64,000 nt of DNA, from the NCBI GenBank assembly GCA_964034945.1, contig OZ035963.1, positions 48,315,032 to 48,379,031 on the forward strand, read 5' to 3'. How positions within the stretch are numbered: the stretch's first letter is position 1; each line of letters starts with the position of its first letter. The DNA is from Chrysopilus asiliformis (lineage: Eukaryota > Arthropoda > Insecta > Diptera > Rhagionidae). The notes below the pieces were generated by a model. That model searched no databases. It saw only the letters and a list, made by a program, of their open reading frames with translations, and was not told where the DNA came from. Made by a program: the position numbers and the translations under genes. This document shows, one piece after another, positions 47,652 through 60,392 of this stretch.

Positions 47652-47836
47652 CCAAGCAACCAGATAAGGCATAATGACTTGGATTAGGGCGTGGTGTCTT
47701 AAAATTGGTCGTTACGACCACACCAAAACCGACGACGATAGTTCGACCTAGTGTCGACAAAGTCGTGGGCACTACGACCAATAGGGACGCCTTTGAAGAC
47801 GAAGTGTCCACTTTACGACCTATAAGGTTACTTGGG
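47652..47836. mobile_element. MITE with CCCAAG ends nested in the mariner-like element
   Basis: CCCAAGCAACCAGATA at the left is inverted at the right (TATAAGGTTACTTGGG). TG stands on both sides. 185 bases with repeated acgacc/ggtcgt motifs. It separates the transposase start from its terminal repeat. Confidence 0.65.
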
Positions 47837-48250
47837 TGAGCTTGTCAAACCTGAAAACAGATGTCAAAAATCATTAGACGTTTAAGCCTCAATTATATTT
47901 AACATGGGTCCAAGCGATTGGAACACCCGTTATTTCGGGTCATTTTCTGATCGTTTTGAAAGAATGGCGACACTAAAGATGTTAAATTACGAGGGATTAT
48001 CCTTAAAAGCGTTCAATTTATATTTTTACTGTTTTTATAGTATGTAGTGTGGCGGTATTTTCCTCAATCTTTTTTATGTTATTGAATGCTTTGCTACATT
48101 CAAAATTTACCCGGCCCTTCTCTCCCTCGTGCATTTTTGATGTCTTACATTTACCGTAGTAGCTCAAAAGGGCGCAAGTTGTACACCAGGAAATTAGTGC
48201 GAATCTAGGGCGCAAATCAAATTTTTTAAAACCAAAATTAGACCGTTTTT

Positions 48251-48820
48251 TATACCCGTATGGTGAAACCAAAGGGTATATTAACTTTGCCTTACCGTTT
48301 GTAACGCCAAGATCCCGTCATCACACATAAAAATGAATTACACCAGTGTGTTTAGAATGATAAAAATAATTAATTTCTGCATGTCCGTCCGTCTGTCTGT
48401 CCGTCTGTCTGTCTGTCCGTCTGTCCGTCTGTGGCGCGGATTGCGGGCGCACGGATTGAGCTAGAGACTTGAAATTTTGCGCAGATTCGTTTTTCGTAAA
48501 ATGCGAGGCTAAGTTCGTTAATGGGCAAAAACGGACCATTAGGGGGGGTACCCCCCATACGAACGAAAACGGTTTTTGTGAATATCTCGAAAACGGTGCA
48601 TCTTATCAAAAAAGTCCAAGAACAAAAGTTATTTAGGATATGATTCTACATAAAACTCCCATACATCAAAATCCGATTGGAATAAATTTTAAAAAATCTT
48701 ATTGGAAAGTTTGACTTCAAAGTGGAATTTTGGTACAACTGTTCGAATTTTGATACGAATATCACCATACGGGTCTCCAATGATTGCCAGATTGGCAATT
48801 ATAGCTTTTGTTATGTTTTA
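48251..48820 (+). mobile_element. CCCGTATGGTGA-ended repeat family, copy D
   Basis: Runs from tatacccgtatggtgaaacc to atcaccatacgggt plus the tail attggcaattatagcttttg. It contains a short CCGT/CTGT tract (48382-48432) and ggggggtaccccccatacga, a small palindrome. Nearly the same as copy E at 54669, so one of the youngest copies. Confidence 0.85.
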
Positions 48821-50130
48821 TTTTAAAAAAATAATTAAATAGATAAATGGATATATTTATTCCAAAATCGGACTATAAGAGGCTGTCCATAAAATACGTC
48901 TTTTTACTTTTCGCCCATTAACCCACGCTCGGTAAAATTAACCATCGATAGCGTGAATAGATCTTTCGTATTAACTTGTACGCTCAACAGCCTCAATTTA
49001 TGCAATTCTAATTGCCGAGCAAGCACTATTTTACGTTTCAGGCCGAAAACTATAAAAACATTGAAAATCTCTAATATCTTCGCATAAAATACATGAATTT
49101 GTATGCCTCCATAAAAAACTGACAAGCAACAATATTTCATTTACTCTTAAATTTTTTATGCACTAAAGAAACTATCAAACATACGGAGAAGTGCTCCAAG
49201 TATAAGCACTTTATTTTCTTTGAGCTCAAAATTTTTCAACGAAAAACAACTAACAGAAGTTGCAAATGTGATGAGATAATTTCTGTTCAAACAACTCATT
49301 ACGTAGATTTCCTTAAAAAAAACAACACATAAAAAATCGAAACAAGACGAAATATCTGAAAAAAGCGGAAAAAAACTACGTTCGCTTTTCACAAAAAACT
49401 CTTTTCCTTTTCCTTTTCCATCGAAATAAAAGGAAATACATATATTTATAGGATAAATTTTCTTTTTCACACATCTACCGATACATATAATCCAAGGCGA
49501 TTTCATACGTACAGTAGATAAGCAAAAAAAAATTGACTCTCTTTTTAAATTCATAAATATGCCTTTTCATCCTAGTCAAAAGCTTAAAATACCGAACAAA
49601 GGCATCAATAATAATCCCATATATACTCATAAAATATATGTAGGCTTTTAGATTTAGCCAAATATTAGGAACCTACAGAAAAGCTTGAAAAGGATCGAAA
49701 AAAATGTGTATTATTATAAGAGAGAAATACTCATACAATCTACAGAAAAAAGTCCATGACAAAAACACATAAAATAATAATAGTATTCATAAAAGCAACC
49801 GAAAAATTTCCCTTTTTGTCCCGAATTCGGGTTTTTTTTTTTTTTTGAAGGAGTTAAGAGATTGCTCGGGGGAAACGAAGGGGAGGGGAGTGTTGGTAGA
49901 AAACATAAAGTCATCGTCATGTGGCTATATGTGCAGACGATTATTTGATTGGTGTCCATTTACAGTGGAATTTAATTAAGAGGAACCCTCACAGCAACTG
50001 GAAATCGAAAAAATATGGGTTTTATTAGATGAAGTTTAAAAAATATCGCTTAGAACTTGATGTGAAAGCTATAGAATTATTTAATAGAGTTTAACAGAAT
50101 ATGAAATTTTTAACAAGCGGCCAAACTTAG
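48821..50130. other. No feature recognised
   Basis: AT-rich; minus-strand frame at 49156-49554 (132 codons) is unsupported. Confidence 0.55.
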
Positions 50131-50257
50131 TGCCGTTTGCACCAACGAAACTTGGGAACTTATATACGACTTAAATTATTCAAGTCACAGAATTTCTACG
50201 GTTTAAGTAGGTTACCCGCAAATTAATTTTTAAAGAACAGTACGCGCAAACGGGCCC
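50131..50257. mobile_element. Small MITE, GCCGTTTGC family, copy 2
   Basis: tgccgtttgcaccaacgaaa at the left; tacgcgcaaacgggc at the right. The first 30 bases match copy 1 at 17771 almost perfectly, then the interiors diverge. Confidence 0.55.
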
Positions 50258-50322
50258 TTATTGCACAAGCTTTATTATAACACCAAAAAGCTTTAATTAT
50301 TGCAAGCTAGCTGTAGTTACCA

Positions 50323-50430
50323 AAGCTTTTGCCTTTAGAAAGCTTTTGCCTTTAGAAAGATTTTGTCTTTAGAAAGCTTTTGCCTTTAGAAAGCTTTTGC
50401 CTTTAGAAAGCTTTTGCCTTTAGAAAGCTT
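50323..50430. repeat. 17-bp tandem repeat AGCTTTTGCCTTTAGAA
   Basis: Six units in a row, one with two substitutions (agattttgtctttagaa). Minisatellite. Confidence 0.85.
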
Positions 50431-50939
50431 TTTTTCCACGAACACCACTGATCTAATCGAAGAAGTTATTCACCCTTATTTCTCGCAAAAAAAGATCCAA
50501 AAATGATTCTTTTCCTAAGAAGTTTTTTGTTCTCATTTGAAAGCTGGTAATTTGCGATTCTATAAATACTGAAAATTTCTCATGCACGAATTAATATTAG
50601 ACGAAAAAATTGACAGATTTCGACGCGAGTCAGTCATCCAGATTCTTACCAACATTCCCCGAATGCCTCAGTCCTTAACTGGACTTCCATACCCTCATTA
50701 TTTAATTGTTTTTACTTAATTCAAGATCAAACCATAACACGAGAACCCCAAAAAAATACAAATATTTTCGCATTTGACCAATTAGACAACGCCTACTGCA
50801 ATGAAATGTTTTTGTCATGTAGTCAAACACTGAAGTTACCTTGCTTTAAGGACGAGAGCGGTTGTCACATTAATAGCATAAAAATCTTACCCAAAAACAT
50901 CAATATCAACGGATTTTCAATAATTGAATGACGACTGAT

Positions 50940-51170
50940 GCACTCCGCGAATGTTGCTGAGAATGTAGATGTGGTTAGCACACTCGCGTTCGCCTATATC
51001 TGCCAAACTTCTCGCCAAAATTTGATTCGCCTACATTCGGCGAGAATGTGATGGTACTATCTAAGTTCCCCCTTAAGCCGAACATGTCCCAACTCTAGCT
51101 TAACAAGCCGAATCAATCGTTCACACTCTTGCGTTCATCGGGATTCGCGTAGCTTCACCGAGAATGTGGA
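50940..51170. repeat. Probable MITE remnant with GAGAATGTGGA motifs
   Basis: More GC-rich than its flanks, with repeated cgagaatgt, tcgcgttcgcc and cacactct/tcgc phrases. No convincing inverted ends found. Confidence 0.3.
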
Positions 51171-53324
51171 CCTAGCGTTGAAAGTAAAAATAATGGGAAA
51201 TTTGCAAATACCAAAAACCAATCCAACGTTTAAAAAAAATACAAAGACCACCTCTAGCCAAGCTTCACTGTTCGAAATCTATAATTTTTTTTATTGTGCA
51301 GTCTTACAAATATTGTATTTATACTGCACAAAAGTCAAAGTCACTTACACATAAATGAAAAATATTATCCACAGATATGCTTATACCTACTGGAAAAAAA
51401 CCGGATCAGAAATTTTCTCCGGGTTAGGCAAAAATGGGATTTTCCCTCAGCTGGGATATCCGCAACAACCCATCAGAGACCCACTAAGGGTTAGCGGATG
51501 TACACTTTGTGTGCCGCTCTGAGCCCTACCAATTTATACATTTTTCACATCCATTCGTTCTTCTATTCTATTTGTAGACGCCTGACTTTATTTTTGTGAT
51601 ACCCTTGTCTATCTTTTTCTCTCATATTTTCCGCTCTTATTTTATATATTTATATTTTTATATCTAAAGCTAACAGTTTACCATATACTTATATTTATAC
51701 AATATCAGGTAGAAGGGGGTATTAAAGAAGGCAAATAAGGATCTGCTATATATGTTATACTCTGAAGCGATATAAAATGACTTGAACAATATTATTTTAT
51801 GCGAGATATAGATATAAGCCTATAAATTTATTCCCTTTTTACGCCTTTAACCGCACTATATTGACTACACCAAGTTGGACTTTTTTCCTCAAAGTTTTAC
51901 AGAAAGACACATACTATACATGAATGGGATATACGAGTCGACTTTCGGGTCGATGTTTATATGTAAAAATTGGTATATTCGACCGACAATGCTTCTCAAT
52001 TAATAATAAGACTAATAATAATGAAATATAAATGAAAGCCACTGTAGAATTTTTATGTCCTGATCCAAAGAACCTTTTTCTCATCGTCCTTGTTTGTATT
52101 TGGTAAAAATTTCCGTATAGATGTTGAAATACACGGCAAAGTAATATCCTTTTTAAACCGTTGCAAAATGAAATTGGGAATAAAACCCCTTTTATAGAAA
52201 CGTTCCGACAACGTGTATGTTTTTGGTGTTTTTTTTTATTATTATTATTTTAATTCTTTCGCCTAAAAATATATGGAAACCAAAAATGGAATCTATAAAT
52301 GAATATCCTCCCCCCTCCCCCACGTTTTCCCGACGATAATTCTCATATATGAAATGCTGTGTATATTAAGTTTTACCGTTTATGTTAAAAAGTCGATATT
52401 TACAATTCAAACATTTTCATGGTTCCTATATAAATATTAGTGTACGATAAGGGTTAATTGAGGTTTTTCTGAGGGTATGATTTTAAGGATCCACATCCAC
52501 ATAATGAATGTAAAATAAACTGAAACAAGAATTCATCGAAAATTTCATACTATGTCATAGCTAAAAGAGAATATTTTCAATCATAAAATATTTTTCTTCT
52601 TTTGCTGGAACACATATCCATATAAAACAAGATAAATCCTTTGACCAAAAAGTCAGACTTTTAATTGTAAAGATACCGCCCAGGAAATTTCTTCTCCACA
52701 TAGGACGATATCAAATCCTTTTTTATGAAAACAAATGTTATTCTGGACTGGTAGGTTTCTTTTTTTTTTTTGCGTATCCGACTCAGTTCAGTTCTTTTGT
52801 AGTCGAATTTCGCTTACGGGCAACATATAGAGACGCTTTAATGACGAGAAATACTTCACTTCAAATATCCATTGGGGAGATGTGGCGAGCGCTGCTAAGG
52901 GTGTAAATTAAAAACAGGATAACTTCAAGCAGTCCCACCTAACTATATATGCCCGCTATGAGGGACAGTTTTCATAATCATCAAGTTGTTTGGCTAGTTC
53001 AATAAATTAAAAAAAAATACACAGCAGCATCTTATGCTATGGACACACATAAAATTATGCATACGAACGCAAGACAAAATGAAGCACAAATGAAAGCAAA
53101 CCCATTAAATCACAACAAAAAATTAATTAATAAATTTTCCCTTAAGCTATTTCGACGCTATCTTTCAGAAATCAATTTCAAGCTCTTTGTTTTCAATTAC
53201 TCGGATTTCCTTTCTTCGAATTTTGAAATTTCTTTTGATGGTAGGTGTTTTTTTTGCTTGGAAATGAGCTCAAGTTTTCTGACATGTTTTAATCTCAAAC
53301 TCTGAATATATCGTAAATTTTACG
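51171..53324. other. No feature recognised
   Basis: AT-rich. A GC-richer scrap at 51410-51520 (ctcagctgggatatccgc) may be old repeat. Confidence 0.5.
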
Positions 53325-53630
53325 GGAGAGTCCTCTTTCATATACAGCACGCCCTAAAATATGCAACCAAAGACAGTTCCGGAGAAGCTCAACAAGCTTT
53401 TGCCCTTGAGAGAGCTTTTCATATTTGATATTGGCCGATCTTAAAATCTTTAAAATAAGTTTAGAATCAAGTCTACGAAGTTCTTTCATATCCAGCACGC
53501 CCTAAAGTATGCAACCAAAGACAGTTCCTCAAAAAGCCCAAAAAGCTTTTGTCCGTGAGAGAGCTTTTCAAATTTAATATTGACTGATCTTAAAATCTTA
53601 AAAAAAAATCAAATCAAGTCTACGAAATTC
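53325..53630. repeat. Tandem duplication of a ~153-bp segment
   Basis: agcacgccctaaaatatgca and all that follows through tcaagtctacgaa recurs once, starting near 53481, with about 85-90% identity by eye. It includes gagagagctttt and ttaaaatctt phrases. Two copies only. Confidence 0.8.
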
Positions 53631-53642
53631 GCTGATTTCAGG

Positions 53643-53902
53643 TACAGTAATCCCTCAAACTGCGCGGTAGATACGTTCCACAAAAAGAGCGCGCACTGTG
53701 AACCCTACTTTGTATGAAATATTGGGGTTAGGTCCCAGATATTAGAAAAATTCCAAAAAAAATAGAAAAAAGTTTTTATTTAACGACATATTTAAAGTAA
53801 TTAGTAGAATCCCGATAATTCGTATTTCAAGGGACCAGCAAATTCATACGAATTAGCGGCATATACGAATTATCGGGGTACGAATTATCGGGATTCTACT
53901 GT
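53643..53902. mobile_element. Pogo/Tigger-type MITE cluster
   Basis: CAGTAATCCCTCAAACTGCG (53645) is a typical pogo-like tip. Further on tagaatcccgataattcgta (53805) and its inverse at 53880-53900 make a hairpin ending CTACTG-TA. The stretch is either two nested pogo MITEs or one element with a rearranged end. Confidence 0.5.
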
Positions 53903-54028
53903 ACAAAGATATGATATGTATTGCTAATCTTTTTGAAAAATTAGTGATTGATTACCCGATTTTTGTTTTTCATTATGCATTTCTACGTATGGGGCTAAAG
54001 CGGCTGTCAAATTTCACCGAAATTTTAA

Positions 54029-54287
54029 CCCTCATACTGTCCTCGGGTCATTTCTGACCCAAATTCGATTTTAATTAAAAGTATCTTCTCAACTACATGA
54101 ACAATGTTTGTATGGTGTAGGCTCTGTGAACAAATTTCTTTTGAATACCGAAAACAATAATCTATTTGTTCATATTTTAATCCATTGAAGAGCACTGCAG
54201 TCTTCATGGGTCATAAATGGGTCATAATGGGTCATTCTTGACCCACGAAGACATCATACGTTATTTTTCTTAAGGACAGTATGAGGG
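54029..54287. mobile_element. TTAA-flanked MITE, family 4 (piggyBac-type)
   Basis: TTAA at 54025-54028 and 54288-54291; ends CCCTCATACTGTCC perfectly inverted. Subterminal GGGTCA and TGACCC copies lie near both tips. 259 bases, non-coding. Confidence 0.8.
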
Positions 54288-54668
54288 TTAAGGCACGCTC
54301 CATATCAGGATCCATATTAAGAGCTTCTTATTAAAGTTGACTACCAAGCATTAAAAAATTTGCCAGTTTTTCATGCGTAAGGTTTTTCTTTCTTATAATC
54401 TCTATAACTTCACTTTCATCATTTTCGTCGCTATAATTATCACCGAACTGTGTCAAAATATCGTCAGCAGTCATATTTCCCCCCCCCCCTCTCCCTTCTT
54501 CAAACTCTTTCGATATTTTTTGTATGGAGATTAATACCGCCGTGACACTACCGCAACCCCAACCCCTCTCTAAAAGTGTGACGTATTTTTTGACAGTCCT
54601 TAATAAATGTAGGGGGGAAGGGGGAATTGTTGGTTGCGCAACAAGACGTTGATTTTACAAACCATTTT

Positions 54669-55220
54669 TATACCCGTATGGTGAAACCAAAGGGTATATT
54701 AACTTTGCCTTACCGTTTGTAACGCCAAGATCCCGTCATCGCACAAAAAAATGAATTACACCAGTGTGTTTAGAATGATAAAAATATTTAATTTTTGCAT
54801 GTCCGTCCGTCTGTCTGTCTGTCTGTCTGTCTGTGGCGCGGATTGCGGGCGCACGGATTGAGCTAGAGACTTGAAAGTTTGCACAGATCCGTTTTTCGTA
54901 AAATGCGAGGCTAAGTTCGTTAATGGGCAAAAATGGACCATTAGGGGGGGTACCCCCCATACGATCTAAATCGTTTTTTGTGAATATCTCAAAAACGGTG
55001 CATCTTATCAAAAAAGTCCAAGAACAAAAGTTATTTAGGATATGATTCTACATAAAACTTCCATACATCAAAATCCGATTGGAATAAATTTTAAAAAATC
55101 TTTTTGGAAAGTTTGACTTCAAAGTGGAATTTTGGTATAACTGTTCGAATTTTGATACGAATATCACCATACGGGTCTCCAATGATTGCCAGATTGGCAA
55201 TTATAGCTTTTGTTATGTTT
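54669..55220 (+). mobile_element. CCCGTATGGTGA-ended repeat family, copy E
   Basis: Same start, same gcggattgcgggcgcacgga core and same tail as copy D. The CTGT tract (54800-54833) is shorter. Differences from copy D are mostly single bases. No duplication at the borders was evident. Confidence 0.85.
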
Positions 55221-56362
55221 TTGGTTCAATTTATTAATATACAGAAAAATTGTGATAAATTTAATTAGCGAAAATATTATAAGGCGTCTAAAAGAAATCT
55301 TAAAATCCTTTCTTTCCAGTTTATTACTTGTATCAAAGAAGTACATCTATTTTTAATACTTTTTTTTATTCTTAATCACAATAACTGATAAATAATATTG
55401 CCTTTTAGTCAATACTAGCAATATTTACAATAAATTTCGGGTTATCAGCCAAATTTGATTATATGGTTTCCAAATTATGTTTTTTTTTTCATAAATCAAA
55501 ACAAAAGTGATTTCAGTTCATTTCTCTATCTTTCATTGCGTGTCGATCACTATGTCTCTATAACAGCAATTAAAACGATCGGCTCTTTGGCATCAAAAAA
55601 TTAACAAATGACAGCAAAAAAAAAAAATTTCGAATCGAATAAAAACATACAGCGATAGATTGATCGTTTATTTATGAAAAATTAAATCAACAGAAGAGAT
55701 TTCATTATTATTAGAAAAATATGAATTCAGATAATTCTCATATTAGCATTTAGTGCGATTAAGCGGTTGAAAGCCGCTATTGCGACTGACTGATTAACCC
55801 CAAAAAATCATTCATCACATCATACCAAATTATGGAAAAATTAATAATAACCAAAATAGAAAAGAAAAAACGATACTATGATGAATTTCGATGACATTTC
55901 TGATGAAAGTTCTTGATCTTTGATTAACTTTTTATTTTCTAATTGCAAATAGAATCGGCATCATCATCAAATATATGAACCCAAAAAATGTTTTAATGAT
56001 TTTTTTTCTTATTCGGTTATTTGATATAGTAGTGACACTTATTAAATATGTAACATGTTCATTTTTTTCCGGGAATCTTAATGACTCGATTACGATGATG
56101 ATGTTCGCCGGGTAGTTGAAAATTGAGAATGATCGATACTGGTGGATTTTATTGAAGACAAGCGATTTTTGTATTGATTTTTTTTTAAATTTAAATAAAC
56201 GTGCGTTATTGATGGATTGCGTAATTTTATCAAATGGAGTGTGATAGGATAGGAGACAATACAGAGAATCAGGTGAATTTTTTGTAGTTATATATTGTAC
56301 TTTTGAAGACTAAGTTTTTCACCAAAAACTTCAAAAGACGTGTTTAAGACGATAGCGATGCA
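55221..56362. other. No feature recognised
   Basis: AT-rich intron. It has several long T runs and nothing identifiable. Confidence 0.6.
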
Positions 56363-56364
56363 TA

Positions 56365-56632
56365 CACGCAGAGAAAAAAATAGTAAATCGAAATACTTTA
56401 TATGGGAAATCGAAACTATCACTAACATCGTTAATTTTCATTGCAAAATAGTTAATTTGTATTGAAAAATAGTCAATTTAAATGACAAATAGTAAATTTT
56501 ACTACCAACATGTTAAATTTCCTAAAAGAATTGTCGATTTTGACTATTTTTGTAATTAAAATTAACTATTTTAGTAATAGTTACGATTTCCCCATTATAA
56601 AATAGTTAAATTCACTATCTTTTCTCTCAGTG
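56365..56632. mobile_element. TA-flanked MITE, CACKSAGAGAAAA family
   Basis: CACGCAGAGAAAAAAATAGT at the left, CACTGAGAGAAAAGATAGTG from the right; TA on both sides (56363-56364, 56633-56634). The interior repeats aaatagttaa / aatagtcaa motifs many times in both orientations. No coding frame. Confidence 0.7.
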
Positions 56633-57244
56633 TAGGCAAGACTTTAATTAAATTTGTATATCTGTCTGTCATATGTATTAAATGTTAAATTTGGTATAGG
56701 TTATGAAGTGTTATCGGCTTATTTATTAAAAAATTTCTTCTCTTGTGAATTTCCTCATGTGGACATTCAAAATATCTTTTTTGCCCATTATCAAACTTTT
56801 TAATGCGAGAATATTTAGAAATGTATCATATTTTACATGAGTGTAGAATTTAGCTCACTTTAAAATCTAATTTAATCACTTTCTCTACTTCTCTCCTTTA
56901 TCTTCTAATTTAATCACTTTCTCTACTTCTCTGCTTTCTCTCCTAATTTAGCCACTTTCTCTCCTCATGTAGAAGATAAATGACGCCATATTGGTCACTT
57001 CTGGTATACGGAATTTTTGCAAAAATCTGTAACATACCGCTTTATCGATTAATGACGTTTTTTCACAACTTTTTGTCACTTCTTACAGCCTATTCGTTTA
57101 TTATAGCCCCTCCCCCATTTTCTCCCTTACGTGTTGTTACTTAAGCATTATTTTGTCTCACACGAAATTTTTAACGCTTTTGACCCTTTAAATTTTCCAG
57201 TCGGTAGATCATAACCGCTTGAGGTGGCTGCCAAATATTTTTAA

Positions 57245-57481
57245 CACTCTAACTGCCACGTCAGTCAAAAAGACCTAACACCTAATTGTACACAACGCCC
57301 ACAATGAAAATTATTAAAGTGTTCGCTGCAACCGCAACGATTTTTTGTAGTTGCACACATTTTATGGTAATAAAATAACATTTAGGTATAATTTTGTTTC
57401 ATTTTTTTTTTCTCTTAGTGCCTTTTTGACTGACAACAAAATATTCGAAAGAGGCTTAAAACTGTCGTGGCAGTTAGAGTG
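57245..57481. mobile_element. TTAA-flanked MITE, family 5 (piggyBac-type)
   Basis: TTAA at 57241-57244 and 57482-57485; 16-base ends CACTCTAACTGCCACG perfectly inverted, and the similarity continues (CAGT). 237 bases. The intact ends suggest recent activity of this family. Confidence 0.85.
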
Positions 57482-57689
57482 TTAAAAGTGTACTAATTTT
57501 TTTCAATTTTTTTTTTAATGAAATTATGAAACTATTAGATTTGCTAGAAAAACTTATGAAACGCAGGTTATTTAAAGAATAAATGAACTTCAGTGATTTT
57601 TCAATAATAACTACAGTTACATTTCACTTAAAACTGCGACATTTTTCGCCTGCGGCGCATTTCTCTCAAGATACAATAACCTTATAATC

Positions 57690-58120
57690 TATCTTGGGTG
57701 AACCAAAAATGGTCACATGCAGTCGCACGACGGTCACACAACCTTGGTTGCAAAATTCATGGGGTCACAAAATAGTTGCTGCAACGTCACAGCAACGTTG
57801 CTGCGACATTTAAACAACCGTTTTTGCCCCATGTGACTAAAATTGAAATGTAACAGTTGTACGACCGTTTCCCCGATATTTTGGGTCTCTAGTTTCAAGG
57901 AAACGGTTGCACGATCGTTTCCGTAAAATCTTGCGCGAATGCAGTTAAAAACTAATGGTTACAAAGTAATCAATTTGAAACCGGCTTCATTGTGGCCGGT
58001 CACAAAGCAATCGTCGCAAAAACGGATTTGCCACCGGAACTTTGCGACCAGGTCACATTGTAACCTGAGTTGCCAATGGTTTCTTGGTCATAGTCGAACC
58101 AGTAGATTACAGACTGAAAG
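57690..58120. repeat. Unclassified repeat with GGTCACA and TTGCGAC motifs
   Basis: A GC-richer block in which ggtcacat, tcacaac, cgttgctgcgac, gtacgaccgtttcc and gcacgatcgtttcc recur in both orientations. Imperfect, inverted ends may exist (ggtgaacca / tggttcgac). Probably another non-autonomous element. Confidence 0.35.
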
Positions 58121-58364
58121 AGTCTAAATTTCAGAAGACTCTAAATTTCAGAAAAGGGGGTTGCGAGAGATAAAGAGAACCACAGTTCTAGTGCATATGT
58201 AGATGTAACATTTTTTAATACAAACAAAACGCAACCCAATAATTGTTAATGCTAGTAACAGTTTAATTTGTTCATTGTTCAAAAATAGGTTTTTTTTTAA
58301 TTCTTCGAAGTACTTGCAGTGGAAATAGTCTTTTGACAAAGTGATTATTAGAGCTTAAATTTAA

Positions 58365-58490
58365 TAAAAACTCAAAAAAAAAAACAAAAAAAAATTGTGT
58401 TTTAGGGTTGGACAAAAAATCAAGAAAAATTGTGTTTTAGGTAAGACAAAAAAACAAAAAAAAATGTGTTTTAGGGTAAGAAAAAATAAA
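58365..58490. repeat. ~45-bp tandem repeat with GTGTTTTAGGG
   Basis: Three imperfect units of poly(A)-like sequence followed by attgtgttttagggttggac / gtaagac / gtaagaa. Confidence 0.7.
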
Positions 58491-60392
58491 TGATCGGTCA
58501 AAACATTTTTGGGTTTACCAGCTAGAGTATCTAAGCTTGAATCAACAAATGATATCCGACTGTGTTCTATGATATAATTTTACTCTTAAAAATTTCTTAG
58601 AAATAAATAAAATATTGGGACTAAAAGGATTTTTGATATTAATAAGACTGTATTTTTAACAACAATCTTAAAGTGGTAGTATGTCACATACTTGATTAGT
58701 TCTATCGCGATTAAGATTCAATTTCTTTCAATTTCAAATTAGTGTGGATTTAGTTTAATCCACAAATTAAAATTAATATCAAATTTATGTGAAGAACATT
58801 TCCGATGTATATAACACCGCCTGAATTACGATAATAAAATTTATAGCATTAATTTATAGCAATTTTTTCAACAATTCACACAGGCGGACAACACGAAAAA
58901 AAACATCTTGTATAAAACAATTATAAATTAATGACTCACTTGATTGTATTAATAAATTTATGCATCAAATACTCATCCATACGTATACAATGTATGAAAG
59001 TCTCAAACAAAAAAAAAAGTAAACAAGAAAAAAACTCATGATCATATATTCAATTCAATTCAACAGAACTTGTCAATTTTCAGCATCCGGTTCATTAATG
59101 TCTCATTTTTTCAGCATGCCGATTATTTTCCTTCAACTTTTTCCCCCTAAATCCATTTACCATCATCAAAGAATTTCAGTACACGCAACATGAAAAGTCA
59201 TAAAAACCGAAACTATGACATGTCATTTTACCCACAGTTATCACAAAATATTCACTTGTGATTCGATTATCGTGGATAAAGGGGGAGTAAGCGGTCATCA
59301 ATTCATAACCATCGGAATAAACAAAATTAAAGAAATTACGATATGGAAATTGACAGAATTTTTATATTAATTCAAGTTAGCATAATCATCTAACTAAACT
59401 AATAAACTCTTAATATCCCAATAATACTGTTTAATGCATGACATCTCCATCACCGAAAATGTCAATGTATCTATAAAATTTCATTTGGTTGTCACACAGT
59501 TAAATTCATTGGGTCATAATATACGAGTTGTATTTTCAAATGATATTATTGTGTATATTTTCTTGTTTAATATGTTTATCTAACAAAAGCCCTCCTTCTC
59601 GTTCAATCGAAATTGATTGAAATAACATCCATATCTATCTAAAAGTATCTTTAATATACTCATTGACTACTCACTTGTGTATATTACTTATTTATTTGGT
59701 TACGAATATAATTTCCTTAACCCTCAGCTTCTGTCGTATGCATGATGGCAAAATGAATAAAATTGAGCCCCAAAATATTTTAAAATATTCAATTTCGAAT
59801 GTATCTCCTCCATTAATGATAAAATCGTTGTGATTGTAAATTGGGTTTGTCGAATGTTGCTGTAGGGGTGAGGTTTTCCAAACAAAACTGTTTCACATGA
59901 TTTAAATTGATTTATATTTATTGGCTGTATAGAGTATTTTGAAGCAGTTAATTTACCAAATGAAGAAACGAAATTTCAATTTCTTCCCATGTATTCTTTT
60001 ATGTGGTTTGCTTTTACATTGCGTTTGCGGTTAGATGATATTAGAAGTCGGTGGGTAGAATGTTTACATCGATTTCACGAGAAATTTAGCGTATTTTGGT
60101 CAACCTTGGTTGCATCAACATGTTTCCAAAAGAAAAAAATTGGATGATACTTTGCAGCATAGAGACTTGTATGCTCCTGATCAGGAAAAAGAATCTATTC
60201 TATCCTTACACTCAAAAGCGTTAAAAATCCAATATTATTTTTAAATCTTTTTGCAATCATTAATAATATCTTTCGAATATGTTTTGAAAATTAAATTCAC
60301 GTTCTAAATCGACGTAATTAAAAATATATTTTAATCAATAAACCCGAAACAAGTTTTTTTTTTGCTTCCGCACAGACCAAAAAAAAAACCCA
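58491..60392. other. No feature recognised
   Basis: Strongly AT-rich intron, free of the MITE families listed elsewhere as far as I can see. Confidence 0.55.

Larger units (their letters stand above)
47018..47930 (-). mobile_element. Internally deleted mariner-like (Tc1/mariner) transposon
   Basis: The inverted repeats GGGTGTTCCAATGGCTTGGA and, from the right, GGGTGTTCCAATCGCTTGGA extend to about 30 bases (through CC-ATGTTAA). TA lies at both borders (47016-47017, 47931-47932). The minus strand holds pieces of a transposase, with frameshifts and a large internal deletion. A separate MITE (47652-47836) sits in its 5' leader. Not active. Confidence 0.8.
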
